Origin: Ignelater luminosus
Lineage: Eukaryota > Arthropoda > Insecta > Coleoptera > Elateridae
Assembly (NCBI GenBank): GCA_011009095.1
Contig: VTPC01008275.1
Location: forward strand, 97,599-161,598
Reading direction: 5' to 3'
Length of the DNA stretch: 64,000 nucleotides
The notes under the pieces were generated by a model that worked only from the letters and a program-made list of their open reading frames with translations, did no database searches and was not told where the DNA came from. Positions 1 to 12,600 of the stretch are shown piece after piece. Made by a program: the position numbers and the translations under genes. Every line of letters starts with the position of its first letter. Positions within the stretch are counted from its first letter, which is position 1.

Positions 1-339
1 ATCTTATTGAAAGGCCCTCGAAAAATAAAAAAGTACAAACTGGTGTGTTTTTGAAGATTATTTATCGTTTCCAAGATAAAGTGTATTATGACTACAGTTA
101 TTTACCTCTCCATGAACTGAACAACGTACAAAAAGTACGTGCTTTTACGTACTGTAAAAGATTAGCATTTTAAATATTAATTTTTATTTTTAAAAACCTA
201 TTCCATGGACCTATCCGTACACTGGTATCAAATTAATATTTTCTAAGAATTTTATCTATCATACATGCATTTATTTATTCATTTTACTAACATTTAGAAA
301 CAAATGTAGATTTTAGTAATAAATTAACCAGTAACTAAG
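1..339. other. AT-rich stretch, nothing recognised
   Basis: Both strands were read. Only short chance reading frames are present and no RNA gene or repeat stands out. Confidence 0.5.
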
Positions 340-1330
340 CATAGTAGTAAGGTGCAAAACACCGTCTGTACTCCGTAGCCAAAATAAAGTCGCAATTAAA
401 ACTACAAGCAGACTCGGCGGAAGCTTTCCAAAAACCTTTTCTATTATCTGTGCCGAAAACTGACCCCGATGGGCCCGCTGGCCTGATGCCGTCGAGGTTG
501 TTTACACCCCTTATACCCCACACAGGTTTATTTGTAACCACCCATTTCTGTCCCAAACAGTACCTCGCCCTTTACACCCCAAAAATTTCAACCCCTCGGA
601 GTTACCTAGCGAACGCTCTTAACTAAACTATTCTTATACCGAACTCTTAATAGTTATATCTTCCCGGCTCTCATATAGTTTCCCGTGCATTTTGAAGAAA
701 ACCTGTGTCGCTACAGCGTTCCTTGCGTTTATACACTTCCGTCAAGTCTTCTGCGAGAAATTGTACTGCTTCGCATTTTAAAGGCCAGAAAGATTACACC
801 CCCGTCAAATATATTTATCTACAGTTTTGGTATGTACATGAAGCTGTCGCTTGGTCACTGGAAATCTTCTGTGTTAGTTTATAAAGAGCTATGTGTGAAT
901 CAGTTTGAAGTGAAGTGGTTGTGAATTGTGCCACAAATCCGGATACCCTTTGGATTAGTTCCTGTATCACGGTAATTTACCATTAAATCTGTATCTTGTG
1001 AAGGAGCTAACGTTGGCACATATTGTCTCGTAACCGTGAACTTGGTTGTTTTCCAATGTGGATTTCCTCCGACTCGTCATCAGTTCGCTTTGGTAGATAC
1101 GGAGGTCAGCTGCAGAATCTTCCCATCGAAATTAGGTCAGCGACATTCTTCTGCGGCTGGCGCCCCCCTTTCTTCAAGATTCTAGTACCTGCACTACCAC
1201 CTACCGCCGGCACTAGGCTCTCATCGCTCACGCCTCGTCTTCGGGTATTAAGAGCTAGTTCAAAGTTGACATATCTGTTAATATTATGTTGCGTATACCG
1301 AAAGGGCCTCTCTACACGTAATTGTACGTA
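340..1330. other. GC-elevated block of unknown nature
   Basis: Base composition is clearly richer in G and C than the flanks, with runs such as cccgatgggcccgctggcc near 465-483 and several CpG sites. Short open frames exist on both strands, but none resembles a known protein and none is bounded by good splice sites. It could be a degraded repeat (for example part of an old long terminal repeat) or an old promoter region. I could not find matching ends that would prove either. Confidence 0.35.
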
Positions 1331-1399
1331 ACACGCTAAAAAAATTTAAAGGTACTTGACAAATTACCTGTGGAAGCAAAAGAAAGAGATCAAATAAAG

Positions 1400-1890
1400 A
1401 ATAGAAATGACGCGAAAAAGAAAATATTAAAACCTTTATCGAGTTTTTAAAATGTACACAGAGCCATTATTGTCGCAGTAGCTCTATTCAAAGATTATAC
1501 TTGCCTTGTGATCTGAATATTATTAAGCTGTGAAAGATGTGTATTGATAGAGCTACTGAAAATTTAAAAGTAAAATATAATTACTTTAAAAACTATTTTT
1601 GTAAAAACTACAACTTTGGATTTGGGGGTCCACAATCAGATCTGTGTTCTACATGCTTTCAGTTTAAGGAGAAAATTGAGATTGCTACTGAGAATTCCGT
1701 CAAAAAAAATAGCTATGGAACTAAAACTCCATAAAGTACGAGGGCAAGGTTTCTATGATTTACTACGAAAAGAAGATCCTAATGCATTTACGTTATGTTT
1801 GACTATCAGAAGAATTTGCAGTTTCCAAACGTAGCTGATCAAAAGGCTTATTTTAGTATGCAAATAAACTTTTATAACTTTAAAAATTAC
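1400..1890 (+). pseudogene. Fragment of a multicopy transposase-like gene (QNKN / DUF7869-type)
   Basis: Pieces in more than one frame read FLKCTQSHYCRSSS, then NYNFGFGGPQSDLCSTC (about 1600-1660), then DYQKNLQFPNVADQKAYFS and INFYNF (about 1800-1880). The same order of motifs (ESHYCRS, FG.P.TDLC, NFY.F) occurs in the minus-strand copy at 9890-11399, so the two belong to one family. Related proteins are common in insects as uncharacterised multicopy genes. I believe they carry the DUF7869 domain and may be transposases of a Sola-like type, but that naming is from memory. The fragment is frameshifted, carries internal stops, and stops near 1890, before the DGC.AQNKNS region. It is a dead, 3'-truncated copy. 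Confidence 0.7.
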
Positions 1891-1930
1891 CAAGAAAGAA
1901 TTCAAAGTCTTCTTTACAAAATTTATTCAA

Positions 1931-2212
1931 TTAATACATAAATTATCTTATATCTGCTCACTACACGTTTCGGTTAATTCTAATAGTTTTTTATCCATCC
2001 TCAGGCAACAAAAAACTTAAAAGAGAGATATTTATCCTAAGTTAATATTTAACATTTTTTAAGCTATCACAATGGATTTCCTACCTTAAAATATGTTGTA
2101 GAGAGAAAATGTTTTTGATTATGGTTCTTGCTTCTACATTATTAAAAGTAAAAAACTATTAGAATTAACCGAAACATGTAGCGAGCAGATGTAAGATAAT
2201 TTATGTATTAAT
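1931..2212. repeat. Foldback / MITE-like inverted repeat, 63-bp arms
   Basis: The left arm at 1931-1993 (starting ttaatacataaattatctt) is the near-perfect reverse complement of the right arm at about 2149-2212. Both arms contain the motif ttcggttaattctaatag. The spacer is about 155 bp and has no coding potential. Arms of this length around a short non-coding core fit a MITE or a foldback element. The nearby tcctcagg and the cgaaac(a/g)tgtag motif also recall Penelope-like element ends, but that is only a resemblance. Confidence 0.8.
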
Positions 2213-2295
2213 GGAATACTTTACTTCTCTGTATATGTATTTTTAATAGTTTAATTCGAACTGAAAAATACTTAATGCTAGTAGTTTCTTCTTCT

Positions 2296-2848
2296 TTTTT
2301 GTTGGCCAAGTAATAAAAAGTAATAAAACAACCGCACCCAATTTAAGATTCTAATTAATTTAGGACTTCTACAAAAAATTTTTCAAAACCTAAATAGCTA
2401 CCTGAGAATTTTATTAGCTTATTACTTATTAATGTGATAAACATATTATAGTAAAAAAAAAACACTTACATTTTACCTAAATTACATAGATATACAGTTC
2501 CTTTATTTTATGTTAAAAAAAATTACTTTACTCTTGTATGATATTATTATAATAATAAATTAATATGAATTGTCAATAATTTATTATTATAATGTGACGC
2601 AAGAAACAATGTTTTTCCTAGTATAAAATAATGGAACTGGTTGCAAATACTTTAGAACACATAATTATAATTTAGGTAAAATGTGTTTTTTATTATATTT
2701 ACCTATTATAGTTATTACGTTAATAAGTAACTATCTAGTTTTGAATAAGTTCCTAATATGAAAAGCAACGTTGACTTCTTAGAAATTCTAGATTAATTGA
2801 AATTTTAAATTGGGTATGATTTATTTAATTATTTGGTTAACAAGGAAA
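2296..2848. repeat. Large decayed foldback element with a palindromic centre
   Basis: The left half from about 2296 and the right half to about 2848 pair as imperfect inverted repeats along their full length. Outer blocks: gttggccaagtaat against attatttggttaac, and acccaatttaagattc against its counterpart ending aaattgggt. Inner blocks: acattttacctaaatta at 2469 against taatttaggtaaaatgt at 2669, and acagttcctttattttat against ataaaataatggaactg. The very centre (about 2547-2594) is an almost perfect AT palindrome, ttataataataaatta against taatttattattataa. There is no coding content. It begins about 85 bp after the foldback at 1931-2212. Confidence 0.75.
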
Positions 2849-5800
2849 GAGAAATATCATTCTATTAATAAAAAACAATAGATGATTATAACACACATCT
2901 ATGAACGTAAGCATAACTTTATTGCAAGAAAAAACTTCACAATTCGTTTAGATTACTTGCACCTAAATTAAACTAGACTATAGTAAAATTACTACGATCC
3001 TTTATTTTTTAATAAATTGCCATTAAAATCGTTTGAAAACAATATTGAAAGGTATTTGTCAAGTTAGCCTTTTTTACTTAGTTCAGGAATTTATTGATTA
3101 TAAAGTTGAAAGCCCTGCAGCATAGACATATGTAAGATAATGACAGCTTCTAGTCATTACTTTTGTGATATTTATCTATTAAAATATTAAAACAAAAGAC
3201 ATCTGCGATTTATGTTATGAATGATGTTTATTCGATTTGTTTTTTACATTTTAGATTTTATATTACCTATATATTTTATTGCATTGTAATTACACAGCGT
3301 GAGTACAAAATAACACATAAAATTCATATTTTTTTTATAAGCAAGTATACTATATAGACAGTCCTGAAAGAGATGTATTTTCTATTATAAAAATAGTATA
3401 CATTTTAATGTTACATTCATGTTCCATCATTCATTTGTTAAGAACTTTATTTGCCAAACAAACAAATACATTATTTAATTTGAACCATTAGCTTAAAAAA
3501 TGTCAATGGGGAGGCACCATTGAACATCTAGCAATGAACTGTATGCGTATAATTTTTCATGTAGAATGTAGAAATTGTTATACCATCGTTTAGGCAATTA
3601 CACGGTCTATCAAAATCACGAATAAAATCAGATGGGTTTCCATTAAAACACAATGCCAGTAACGTCAACGCTTTGAAATAAATGAATATTAAAGATGAAT
3701 GTAACGTTAAAATGAGGATTTTATAACAGAAATTTGATCTGTTTTGGGGGGTTTTCACTGGCCCATAAAAAAATTTAAATCTTATGCGTTACGTATAACG
3801 TTAACTATATCACTGTATATTTTTTAACTAAGTATACTTTATTTTAACTGAAACCAGAAGTTAATATGTCTGTATGCAACTTTGAAGAACTAAAACGAAT
3901 CGACCATAGGCTTCTTTTAACAAAATACTTGTCTAGTCACCAGGAATTTACCCTATTAGTTTATCGGTGTTATTCATTTACACCCTGTATAGTCTCTTTC
4001 AATATTGCAAAATCCGGAGTAGGCCTTGGCATGATATTTTTGTAACAGTGTACTTCCAGTCTCACTAAAAGTTAGCAAATAAATATTTATAGATTAAAGT
4101 TCTGTCATTTGCGTTATTATGTATATCTGGACTAATTACAAAACCAATCTGGTTTTTTACAGGTTACTAAATACCTTTTCTAAGAATTGCATATAAGTTA
4201 TACTTTAAAAATCAAATTAAAAAGAAATAAGAAATCAAAAGTGTGACAATTATACCGTGTTGGAAAACAAACAACTGAAATGTATCGCGTATTTGCCTGT
4301 TCGCCATAAAAAGAGTTGGAAAGCATTGCTGACAATTAAAAAGATATGAATGTTGGCGTTGACACATTCGGCTAAAAACAATGACTGTACTCTTATAAAG
4401 TAAAAGTAAATGAAGGGTCAATTTTAAAATTTAGCTCTCAATTAACAAAATGTATTTTTAAGCGGATCAAACGTTCCTCTCAGTGTTTTAATGCAGTTTT
4501 ATTTTATTGTCAGAGATAGGATATTTTGCTGAACTGATAACCTTATTAAAAGAAGCTTTGTTTCAAAGAAATAGTCAGACTAATTTCAAGTAAAAATTGC
4601 GTTGTTGGTATTACTTTACGTTTCACTATGGTTCAGAATCGAAAAGAGGCAATTAAATTAAATTTTGAATAATCTCTTATTACTATAAAATTGATACATT
4701 GTTGTTTTCGTTTGTCCATTAGGTCAGGTTTCACAATAATCAGTTTTGTTGTTACATTAGAGTGAAGTCCATCAACATTGAAAGATACACTCGTAAACCG
4801 TGCAAAAACAAAGGTTTTTTCTAACGATATTCTACGATTCTATGTATTCATGAAGACAAGAAACATAGATGGTTCTAAAAAGCATCTTTTCAGGTACAAA
4901 AGTAGCTAGCTATTTCTACTTTGTCGGTTACTTTAGCTTTGGTAGATCTATCATAAAGCGACTACTAACTTTCCAAAAAATAGCTTGTTGGTTAGTTTGT
5001 AGAGCAAGTAATGGTCGATGAATCGTTTGCTCCTCCTGCCCCTTTTTTATAAGAGTCCTTATTGCACATTGGCTTTTTACCTACTGAATATAATTTGAAA
5101 GTGGTTTCTCTAGACGCTCCGTTCTGTACAAGGTTTTAGCAGCCGTATGTTGTAGAAGACAATTAAAAATTTCTCAAAGAAAACTGAATTTGCCAAATTC
5201 TCATTCTTTGTAGGGTTGCTATTATTTTTGGTTTTTAAATTGTTCTGTCTCTTTATGTTGCTCCTAGTCGGTTAATAATCTCTTAAGAGGCGACCAATCT
5301 TGTCAAAATCTTTAAGAGCTGTGCACCCCGCCCAAAGGGCAGTTTTAACCAATCTTAAAAATCTTATTGGAATGTGTTTTATAGTATTATAATACTGATA
5401 ATCTAACAGTTGTGGTTTTCCACTGTTCTTTTTAGATTCTGAATATAGAGCGTTTTAGTTTTTTAGCAAAGTGAAATTTAGAGGATTCAAACTGTCGTGA
5501 CACCAAGTGAAGCAGCACGGTCCGCAAGTCCAGAACAATGTTGGCGTAAGAAAAACTAACTATGCTGGGGTTTTATATTATTAAAACTAATAGCTAATCT
5601 CATCTAGGATTGGAAAGAATAATTTCAGTAGGTAGGGATGGCATGCATTTCGAATTCTATTATTAAACTGGTTTAGGCTTTAGGAGGTACGAAGGTTTGG
5701 GTAGAGAACTTGCTGTAAGAGAATTCTCAGCAAGATTCTATTTTGGATAGTGTCTTTAATAGAAAGATAGTATTCTAATTATTAGCAACAAATTTTAACA

Positions 5801-6539
5801 GGGCTTCGGGTTCCAGTGAAAGTGATCTGAAGTGTCGCACCGTGGTAAAGCGTTGAAGATAATTGTAAAGTGTAGGTCACAACGGAAAGATTATCTGTTC
5901 TATTGGCAAACATCAAACCCCTTGTTATTCATAACGTCATGATTTATCACAATTTTGCTCGTAACTCCAATTGCAATACTAATTACTTACTTTTGCTTCT
6001 GTCGCCATAAAAGTATTTACTAACTAAATGAAACTGTTTTTGTCGTTTTAGATGCTAGTTTGTTGATAACGTAATGCACCCACTATTGATGGAATATTCT
6101 ATTCTATTAACTAAATCTATAGTCGGAACTTAATTATACAATTTGATAAATGCTGTAGCGTTTTATAGTTTATTCATTGAATTGCAATCAAGTCAACTAC
6201 TATACAATTTGGTATTTTTTATTTATTGACAAAAAATAAATTGAGAATTTCATTTAAAATGATAACTAAAGTTTTCTCATGTTTGATCCATTTAGAATTG
6301 CAATACAAATTTATTAGTTTTTTCTATTTTTTGTATCCTTATAATAAGTAAAATTACACTTTCTTGAATTTAATTTGTTTATTGGAAATGAAGGAAGAAT
6401 ACAATGGCAACTAATGAAGTAATTCCAAGAGCGTTGAAGTGGCAACATCTGTTTATGTAAAATAGTGAAACCTGTAAACACATTGGCATTTTAGTAATAA
6501 AATTGTTCATAGTACCGTAATAATAGAGCTCTTTAAATA
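2849..6539. other. AT-rich region downstream of the odorant receptor, nothing recognised
   Basis: Short frames only, the longest about 76 codons with no family resemblance. A slightly GC-richer patch near 5300-5340 (caccccgcccaaagggc) has no coding support. Confidence 0.5.
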
Positions 6540-6543
6540 AACT

Positions 6544-6549
6544 TTATTA
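6544..6549 (-). promoter_or_regulatory. Candidate poly(A) signal of the odorant receptor
   Basis: On the minus strand this reads AATAAA, about 90 nt beyond the stop codon at 6640-6642. That distance is ordinary for a short 3' UTR. The motif is common in AT-rich DNA, so only its position supports it. Confidence 0.45.
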
Positions 6550-6639
6550 GACTACATGTTACACTTACAATTGCAAAGCATAAGCGATAGTGAAAATTAA
6601 TTTCAAGAGCTTTCCTCGAATAATCAACAGATACTATTA

Positions 6640-6693
6640 CTAAGACTTCATCTTTAGTAACAACGTAAAGTAAGAATATGCAGTGCTCATCAC
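6640..6693 (-). CDS. Odorant receptor exon 5 (last 17 residues and stop)
   Basis: This is a 54-nt exon. The acceptor ctatttctag precedes 6693, phase 0. It encodes VMSTAYSYFTLLLKMKS and TAG. The (A/S)YSYFTLL ending is characteristic of insect odorant receptors, and a tiny last exon is usual for them, so this short piece is strongly supported despite its size. Confidence 0.9.
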   Translation of the reverse strand: MMSTAYSYFTLLLKMKS

Positions 6694-9600
6694 CTAGAAA
6701 TAGAGACTGTAAGTACAGGCACGGCTTAAATACAAAAATTGTTTAAATTATATCATAAATTTTAATATTGTGTTGCTCTTTGCAAATGATATACCTGCTC
6801 GCAATTTCATCGAAACAACAATGCTATTAATAAGAAGGTGAGACGTCTTTTTAAAGTGCGTGCATTTGTTAAAACGGCAACGAGAACTTTATTGTAATAA
6901 AGTGGGGTATATTTGTCATTATTATCATGATGCGCCTGGTAAAGCCTCAAAGATTTTTCACAATTGCTCCCGATTTAAAGTAACAAAATACTAGCTAGTC
7001 CTTAAAAGTTTAAAACCGTGTTCACCACTTTTAATTCTAATGTTACCCGTATAGATTACAGTTCCATTATAAGTTTCTAGATAATAGTAATTTATTGTAA
7101 TTAAGAGTAATTCAAAATGCAATACAGGTGACAGTATCAAACTAAAGTTCTTATTTGAACTAACTGAGTTTGAATGTGACTAAATATTAATTTCTGAGTA
7201 ATGGATACTACCTGTAAATATGTCTGTAAAGACATAACTCCGAAATTTAACGCCGTTAGTGTTAACGGCCGTTGTGCTCTCTCAATAACTAAGAGTACAT
7301 CTTTTTGTACTGAAGTGGGAAAATTAAACCAAGCAGAAAAGTACGCCTTTCTAGAAATCATTGTGCTCTGAAAATAAATATAGAAATGATCTTACTTTTT
7401 GCCTTATGCATAAGATAATAACTATGTTCTCACGCATACCTCATCAATTAAATTTTGTCCATTATAGCAGACTAAGAATAAGATAGATAACCATCCACCT
7501 AAATGTAAACCATATCTGAGCGAATCTGTATAATTATCTGTAAGCAACACTTGATATCCCAAGATGCTAATAACAAAAGATGTTACTGTTATATGAAGCA
7601 ACATCATGCTACCAAATGCTTGATTAGTTTTTGTCGCGTATCTGCAAAAGAATCAAATTCAAATATAGATTGAATCCTGTTGTCTTTTGTTTTAAATCAA
7701 AGTGGCAACTATTAGACTCTAATACGTATTAAAGTATTAAATGCTTCTGATAAATCCTAATAATAGAATTTTTCTATTTCTTTCAATTTTTGAGGTTTTT
7801 CTTGTTAGTCAACGTCGGTATTTATAAAAATCGTAGAATGCAATGAAAGATTTATTATAGTAGGTACATTGCCAAGTAAATAGTTGAAAGTAAATGATGA
7901 AACAAAACACTTAACTTTAGAATAAATGTGGTTTTTGACCTTTAATGTTTGATAGCTTCGATTCACTAAAAGTGTTTTGTAGCTCTTTTCATTAAGATTA
8001 TAAAAACGCGAATTGCAGAAAAAGGAAACTAGTGATAGTACGTTTCATTGTATTTGTTTCCAAATAATGGGCCATTCTTTCAATGTCCGCAGACAGTCAA
8101 AATCAAATCGTGGCTTTTATACTTATTACTTTACTAGTTTTTCACGAAAAGTATAGGTATAGAATGATTTCGCGTAGTGAAAAATCAGTCTTTCACCGTT
8201 ATTACACCAACATTTTAATGCACCTAAAAGATTGAGAGAATAAACCACCATAAATTCGTTTTTAAAAATAACATCAAGGTTAATAACCTTCAGTCTCATG
8301 TCATGCGTTTTTTTAATGTTCCGAATCTGCTTTACAAAATTAAGTTCCTTTTTAGCTATAAGTTCACGATTTTCACGTTGTTCCAGTTGAATTTTGACTG
8401 ATTCGTCGACATAGATCTCATTCAACTTCAGTTTGCTTTATTGCTGTTTTTCAGTAGTCTCCCTGGTTAGAGGAGGCTCTTTAAGAGTTCCAATGGCCAG
8501 AACGTTATTTAAGAATCTTCAATTTTTAGTCTTGTGAATTCTTCCTGTATCTCTGTTGAATTTTATAGTACACTCTAAAGCAGCACCTACTGAACATATT
8601 CAACAACAGAAAAAGCTGCTGAGTTTTCCAATAAATTTTTAGTTACTAATAAGGATTAAGAAAACTACAAATCCCACTTATTTTGATATTGATCAAACGA
8701 TCAAATTAAGTTTAACATAATTTTTTTTTGAGAATATTAGTCTAGGTTTAACACATTTTGACAGAATCTTATTCAAATTCTGAACTATGCACATCCAAAA
8801 GATTTGGCAGAAAATGAAGTGACCAAAATATATGCTTACAATTTGTTAAATTGATTTTTTCAAAAAGGAATATCTGCTGATAATCAAAGAGGAAATGCTC
8901 CTACTATTTCTAAATATCTGAGCAAAACCTGAAAACCAGTGAAAAGTTTAACTATTAGACAAAAACTAAAACTCTTCCAAGAGTCGACGACGTAGTATTT
9001 AATTTGGTTGTATTGAAACAGACGCAGACGTGTTTTACTTAAATCATATTATTTGCAGTGTTGCAGGTACACTTTGTACCATTAATAAACTAGAAGGATA
9101 TACCAAACTGAGATGCTTCAAACGGCACAGAAAAAAGAGTTTTAGAATAAAAAAATATGTTTCCCAAAAAATGTACTTTTCAGTAAAATCATCTTCAATG
9201 GTGAGAGGTAGTTAGTATTGAGTAGTCGCAATGGTAAATCAATATCCTTAGCATAACCTTTGCAAGAAATTGATCATTCTAACAATACTTGTTATGAGTT
9301 AATCAACCTTTTGTTAAAACACAGAATTTGGCTGATCATTGGTCATCTTGCTAGTAGCTAACGATATCCCTCATACTCTTTTGGCAGTTAGCTACAGCGG
9401 GTTATGTTATACAGCGTCTTAGAAATTGCAAGATCTTTTCCTTACAGTATAAATGCAAAACCCGACAAGTCCACTAAAAAGAATTTTAGGCAAACCACAA
9501 ATAACTTACTATGTATATTATTATATGTTTGTTGTAGTGAGGCGCGACTTGTAGTGCAATTTTCTCCTAGCGATTTGCACACCTAACAAGTGGTACTCAA

Positions 9601-12600
9601 AAATCTACTACAGCCCAGTTTACTTTAAATTGAGATCAAAATTTCAACATGTCTTGTTTTGCATGTTATTGGCGGTGACTTTTCGGGTTTCGACAACAAA
9701 CTGAAGCTTAAAAAATGACAAATCAAGAAAATACAAACAATATTGCTAAGTATTTAATTGAAAAAAGAAATTTAATAGCATGAGCGTTACACAACTAGTC
9801 CTATAACACAACATTTTCAAATGTCAAAATCTAGATTTTCTTTTAAACAGAAATTTTCGGTATTATAATCAGTTTGCTTTTCATTTTCCGTAGTATGTTA
9901 TACTGTTCCGCAGATAGCTTCTTTTGAAGTTGATTCTACCGGATTCTTGTCAAAGGCTTTCTTTAAAAATAGCAGTTCTTCATTATCTCGCCAAGAAAGT
10001 TCATAATGCTTTACAATTAGTTTACTGATACTGGTCTTTTTGTTTGGTTTTAATAGTAACCCACTTTCTATTACCCTTGGCTATATTACAAGTTTTCTTC
10101 ATCTTTTTAGCAACGACTGATCTGCCTCAATGTCATTCCTATAAAAGCTTTCACCTCTCACTACACAACGGTTCTGAGTTTTTGAGATCACAATTGGTTT
10201 AGACATTTGCAGTTTAAAATGCCATTGTGCAGGCCGTTTCATAATAGTCTGGACTATAGATCCGCAGTCACGTACCAGAACATCAGTTCCCAATTTATAA
10301 ACTTTTCCCCAGTTTGCTATTATTTTAACATACTGTTCTGGACTCATAATTTGGGGTGTCTTGCTTATGACTCTTTCGATCTGCCCAAAAAGTCTATCTG
10401 ATAGAATATAGAAGTATCCCACTACCGAAAAAAATATTCTCACATTTTTTATTGTTGGGAGACTTAAATTTAACAGCCAGTTGGTTAACATTTTAGTGAC
10501 TGTGGAGTTTTTATTTTGTGCTTCACAGCCATCGCAAAATAAGCGAATAATCTTTGCATGGTCATTAAATTCATACGTTGTGAGGGTATGATGAATGGCA
10601 GAAGCCAGTTGGTTATTTAGTTCAGTCCATAGGTATAACCTGACTGTAGATGGATTTATTTTCCTCTTTGAACTTCCTTCAACGACCGCGAAATAATAAA
10701 AATTCAACTGCATGCTAAAATATGCATCCTAGTCTGGAACTTTTGGCAGAGCTAAATTTTTTTGACAGTCGTAGCTAAACGTTACTGCCACTGAATTAGC
10801 CTGTTTTTCTTCCAGAAGGTCGTGCATTTGCTCGCACTTTGTGCACTCGCTGTTGAATCATTAACTGGTTTTTTGTATGACTATCTGATACTTTCTTCAA
10901 CTGGTCTTTGAATTGAAGATACGTGAAACACAAGTCAGTTTTTGGAACACCAAAACCAACATTATATTTTCTTGTAAACAAATATCTAAAAAAATGACTA
11001 CTTAACTTGTAGGTCTCCAGTTACGGTGTTATTATACATCTTCCAAAGTTTCCTTATATTTAATTTTGCCGGTAAGTAAAATCTCTAAAACGTCTTTGAT
11101 CGGCAGTAATGAGATTCAATGCATTTTAGTGACTCTACAAAATTTTTAAGAGCCGCTTGTTTATTGTCATTTGTTCTCTTTAATCGGTCTCCGCCGCGAC
11201 GTTGTTTGGGCATCTCATTGATTGTTTGAGAACATTTAAAATCCTGTCCATCTTCACCGCCAGAATATCCATAAAATTCTGTCTGCATACAGTAACCATT
11301 AACCCATCTGTTTTTTGAACATGGTAGGTTACCGACATGGATTTTGGTTTGTTTTTTTTTCTTTTTTCCGTTTTCTGGCTCTTTTAGGATCACAAACACT
11401 ACAGTATTTTAATATAAAATTATTCTAAGTAATTTTATCTGAAGTTTTATAAAAGGAATCATAAAAATATTTAATATCTCTTATAGTGAGCAATGATGTA
11501 CATTGGAAAGGCTGGTATGGTTTATCTGCATGTTCACATTTTGGAAACATGGACAGCAAAGAAAATAAAAAAAAAACTGTTGCACTTTTACCCACAATCA
11601 ATATTGTTCAAATAAAGTAAGATACCTACATATTTTTCAAAAACAAAAACTGAAGCTTTTTTAAATTTTATGTTCCAAACACAAGTAGAATCTTGAAATA
11701 AACCGTCTTGGAGGCAACCCATGATAAAGTCTCAAGCAATCGATACCTTACCTAATGTACAAAAGCTTTGTGACCCCTTTTTTTCAAACCAATTTCTTGT
11801 TAGAGGGACTTAAGTTGGCCTATCTTTTTAGGAGTTGATTAAGTGAACTCTTTATTTTCCATTGATTTGTTGTTCCTTACGACTTTTGGCATGCTTTAAA
11901 TACTAATGCTAATTGGGAACCTGAGTATGCTATTGAGAAGCCAGAAAGTCAAGTGTATAGGTATAACATCGGAGGCAAAGTTAGCGTGGGCAAAATCTGG
12001 GTTGCCTATGGATGGGTTGATAAACCCTAAAGATTTGCTCTTATGAGAAGCACACCAACTTTACAAAACTTTCTATCTGTTAATAATGTTAAGACTGAAA
12101 CGCAATGGAAACTGACAAACCGGACCTCCTTACGATAGTAAGATAAGAGGACACTGCAACTTACTATTTGAGATGAGACAAAATTCAAATAAACCCTACA
12201 ACGTTCAAATTGATTGAAATAAAGTATTAAATCAAAATCCTCGTTGGTTAGCATGCTATCAGACTGGATCTAAATAAACTAATCTGGGACTATATTCGAA
12301 ACTTCACAGTTCTAAACGGAGAATGATATAAGATAATGGAAAAGTTGATTTCTAAACAAGGCTCAAAGACAATATTAGGTGATTCTAAGCTAGTAATTAG
12401 TATTTCTAAAATCTCAATTCACAATTGGGTACTGGATAAATCAATAGACAACACCAGAATACTGCGACTTTGTGGTAGGAACAAGACACAGCAACGCAAT
12501 GCTGAGATAATTTTAAATCATACTGTAATTAAACATACTATAAACCAGCCTGGTGAAGGGGCACATAACTCGTTACTGCAATTTACTAAAACACAAGTAT

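Noticed and set aside
340-1330. Solo long terminal repeat
   Set aside because: No matching TG...CA ends or flanking duplication could be found, so it is left as an unexplained block.
7137-7211. Read-through extension of odorant receptor exon 4 (VVSITQKLIF...)
   Set aside because: The family's expected ending is supplied by the exon at 6693-6640 with good splice sites; the read-through tail resembles nothing.
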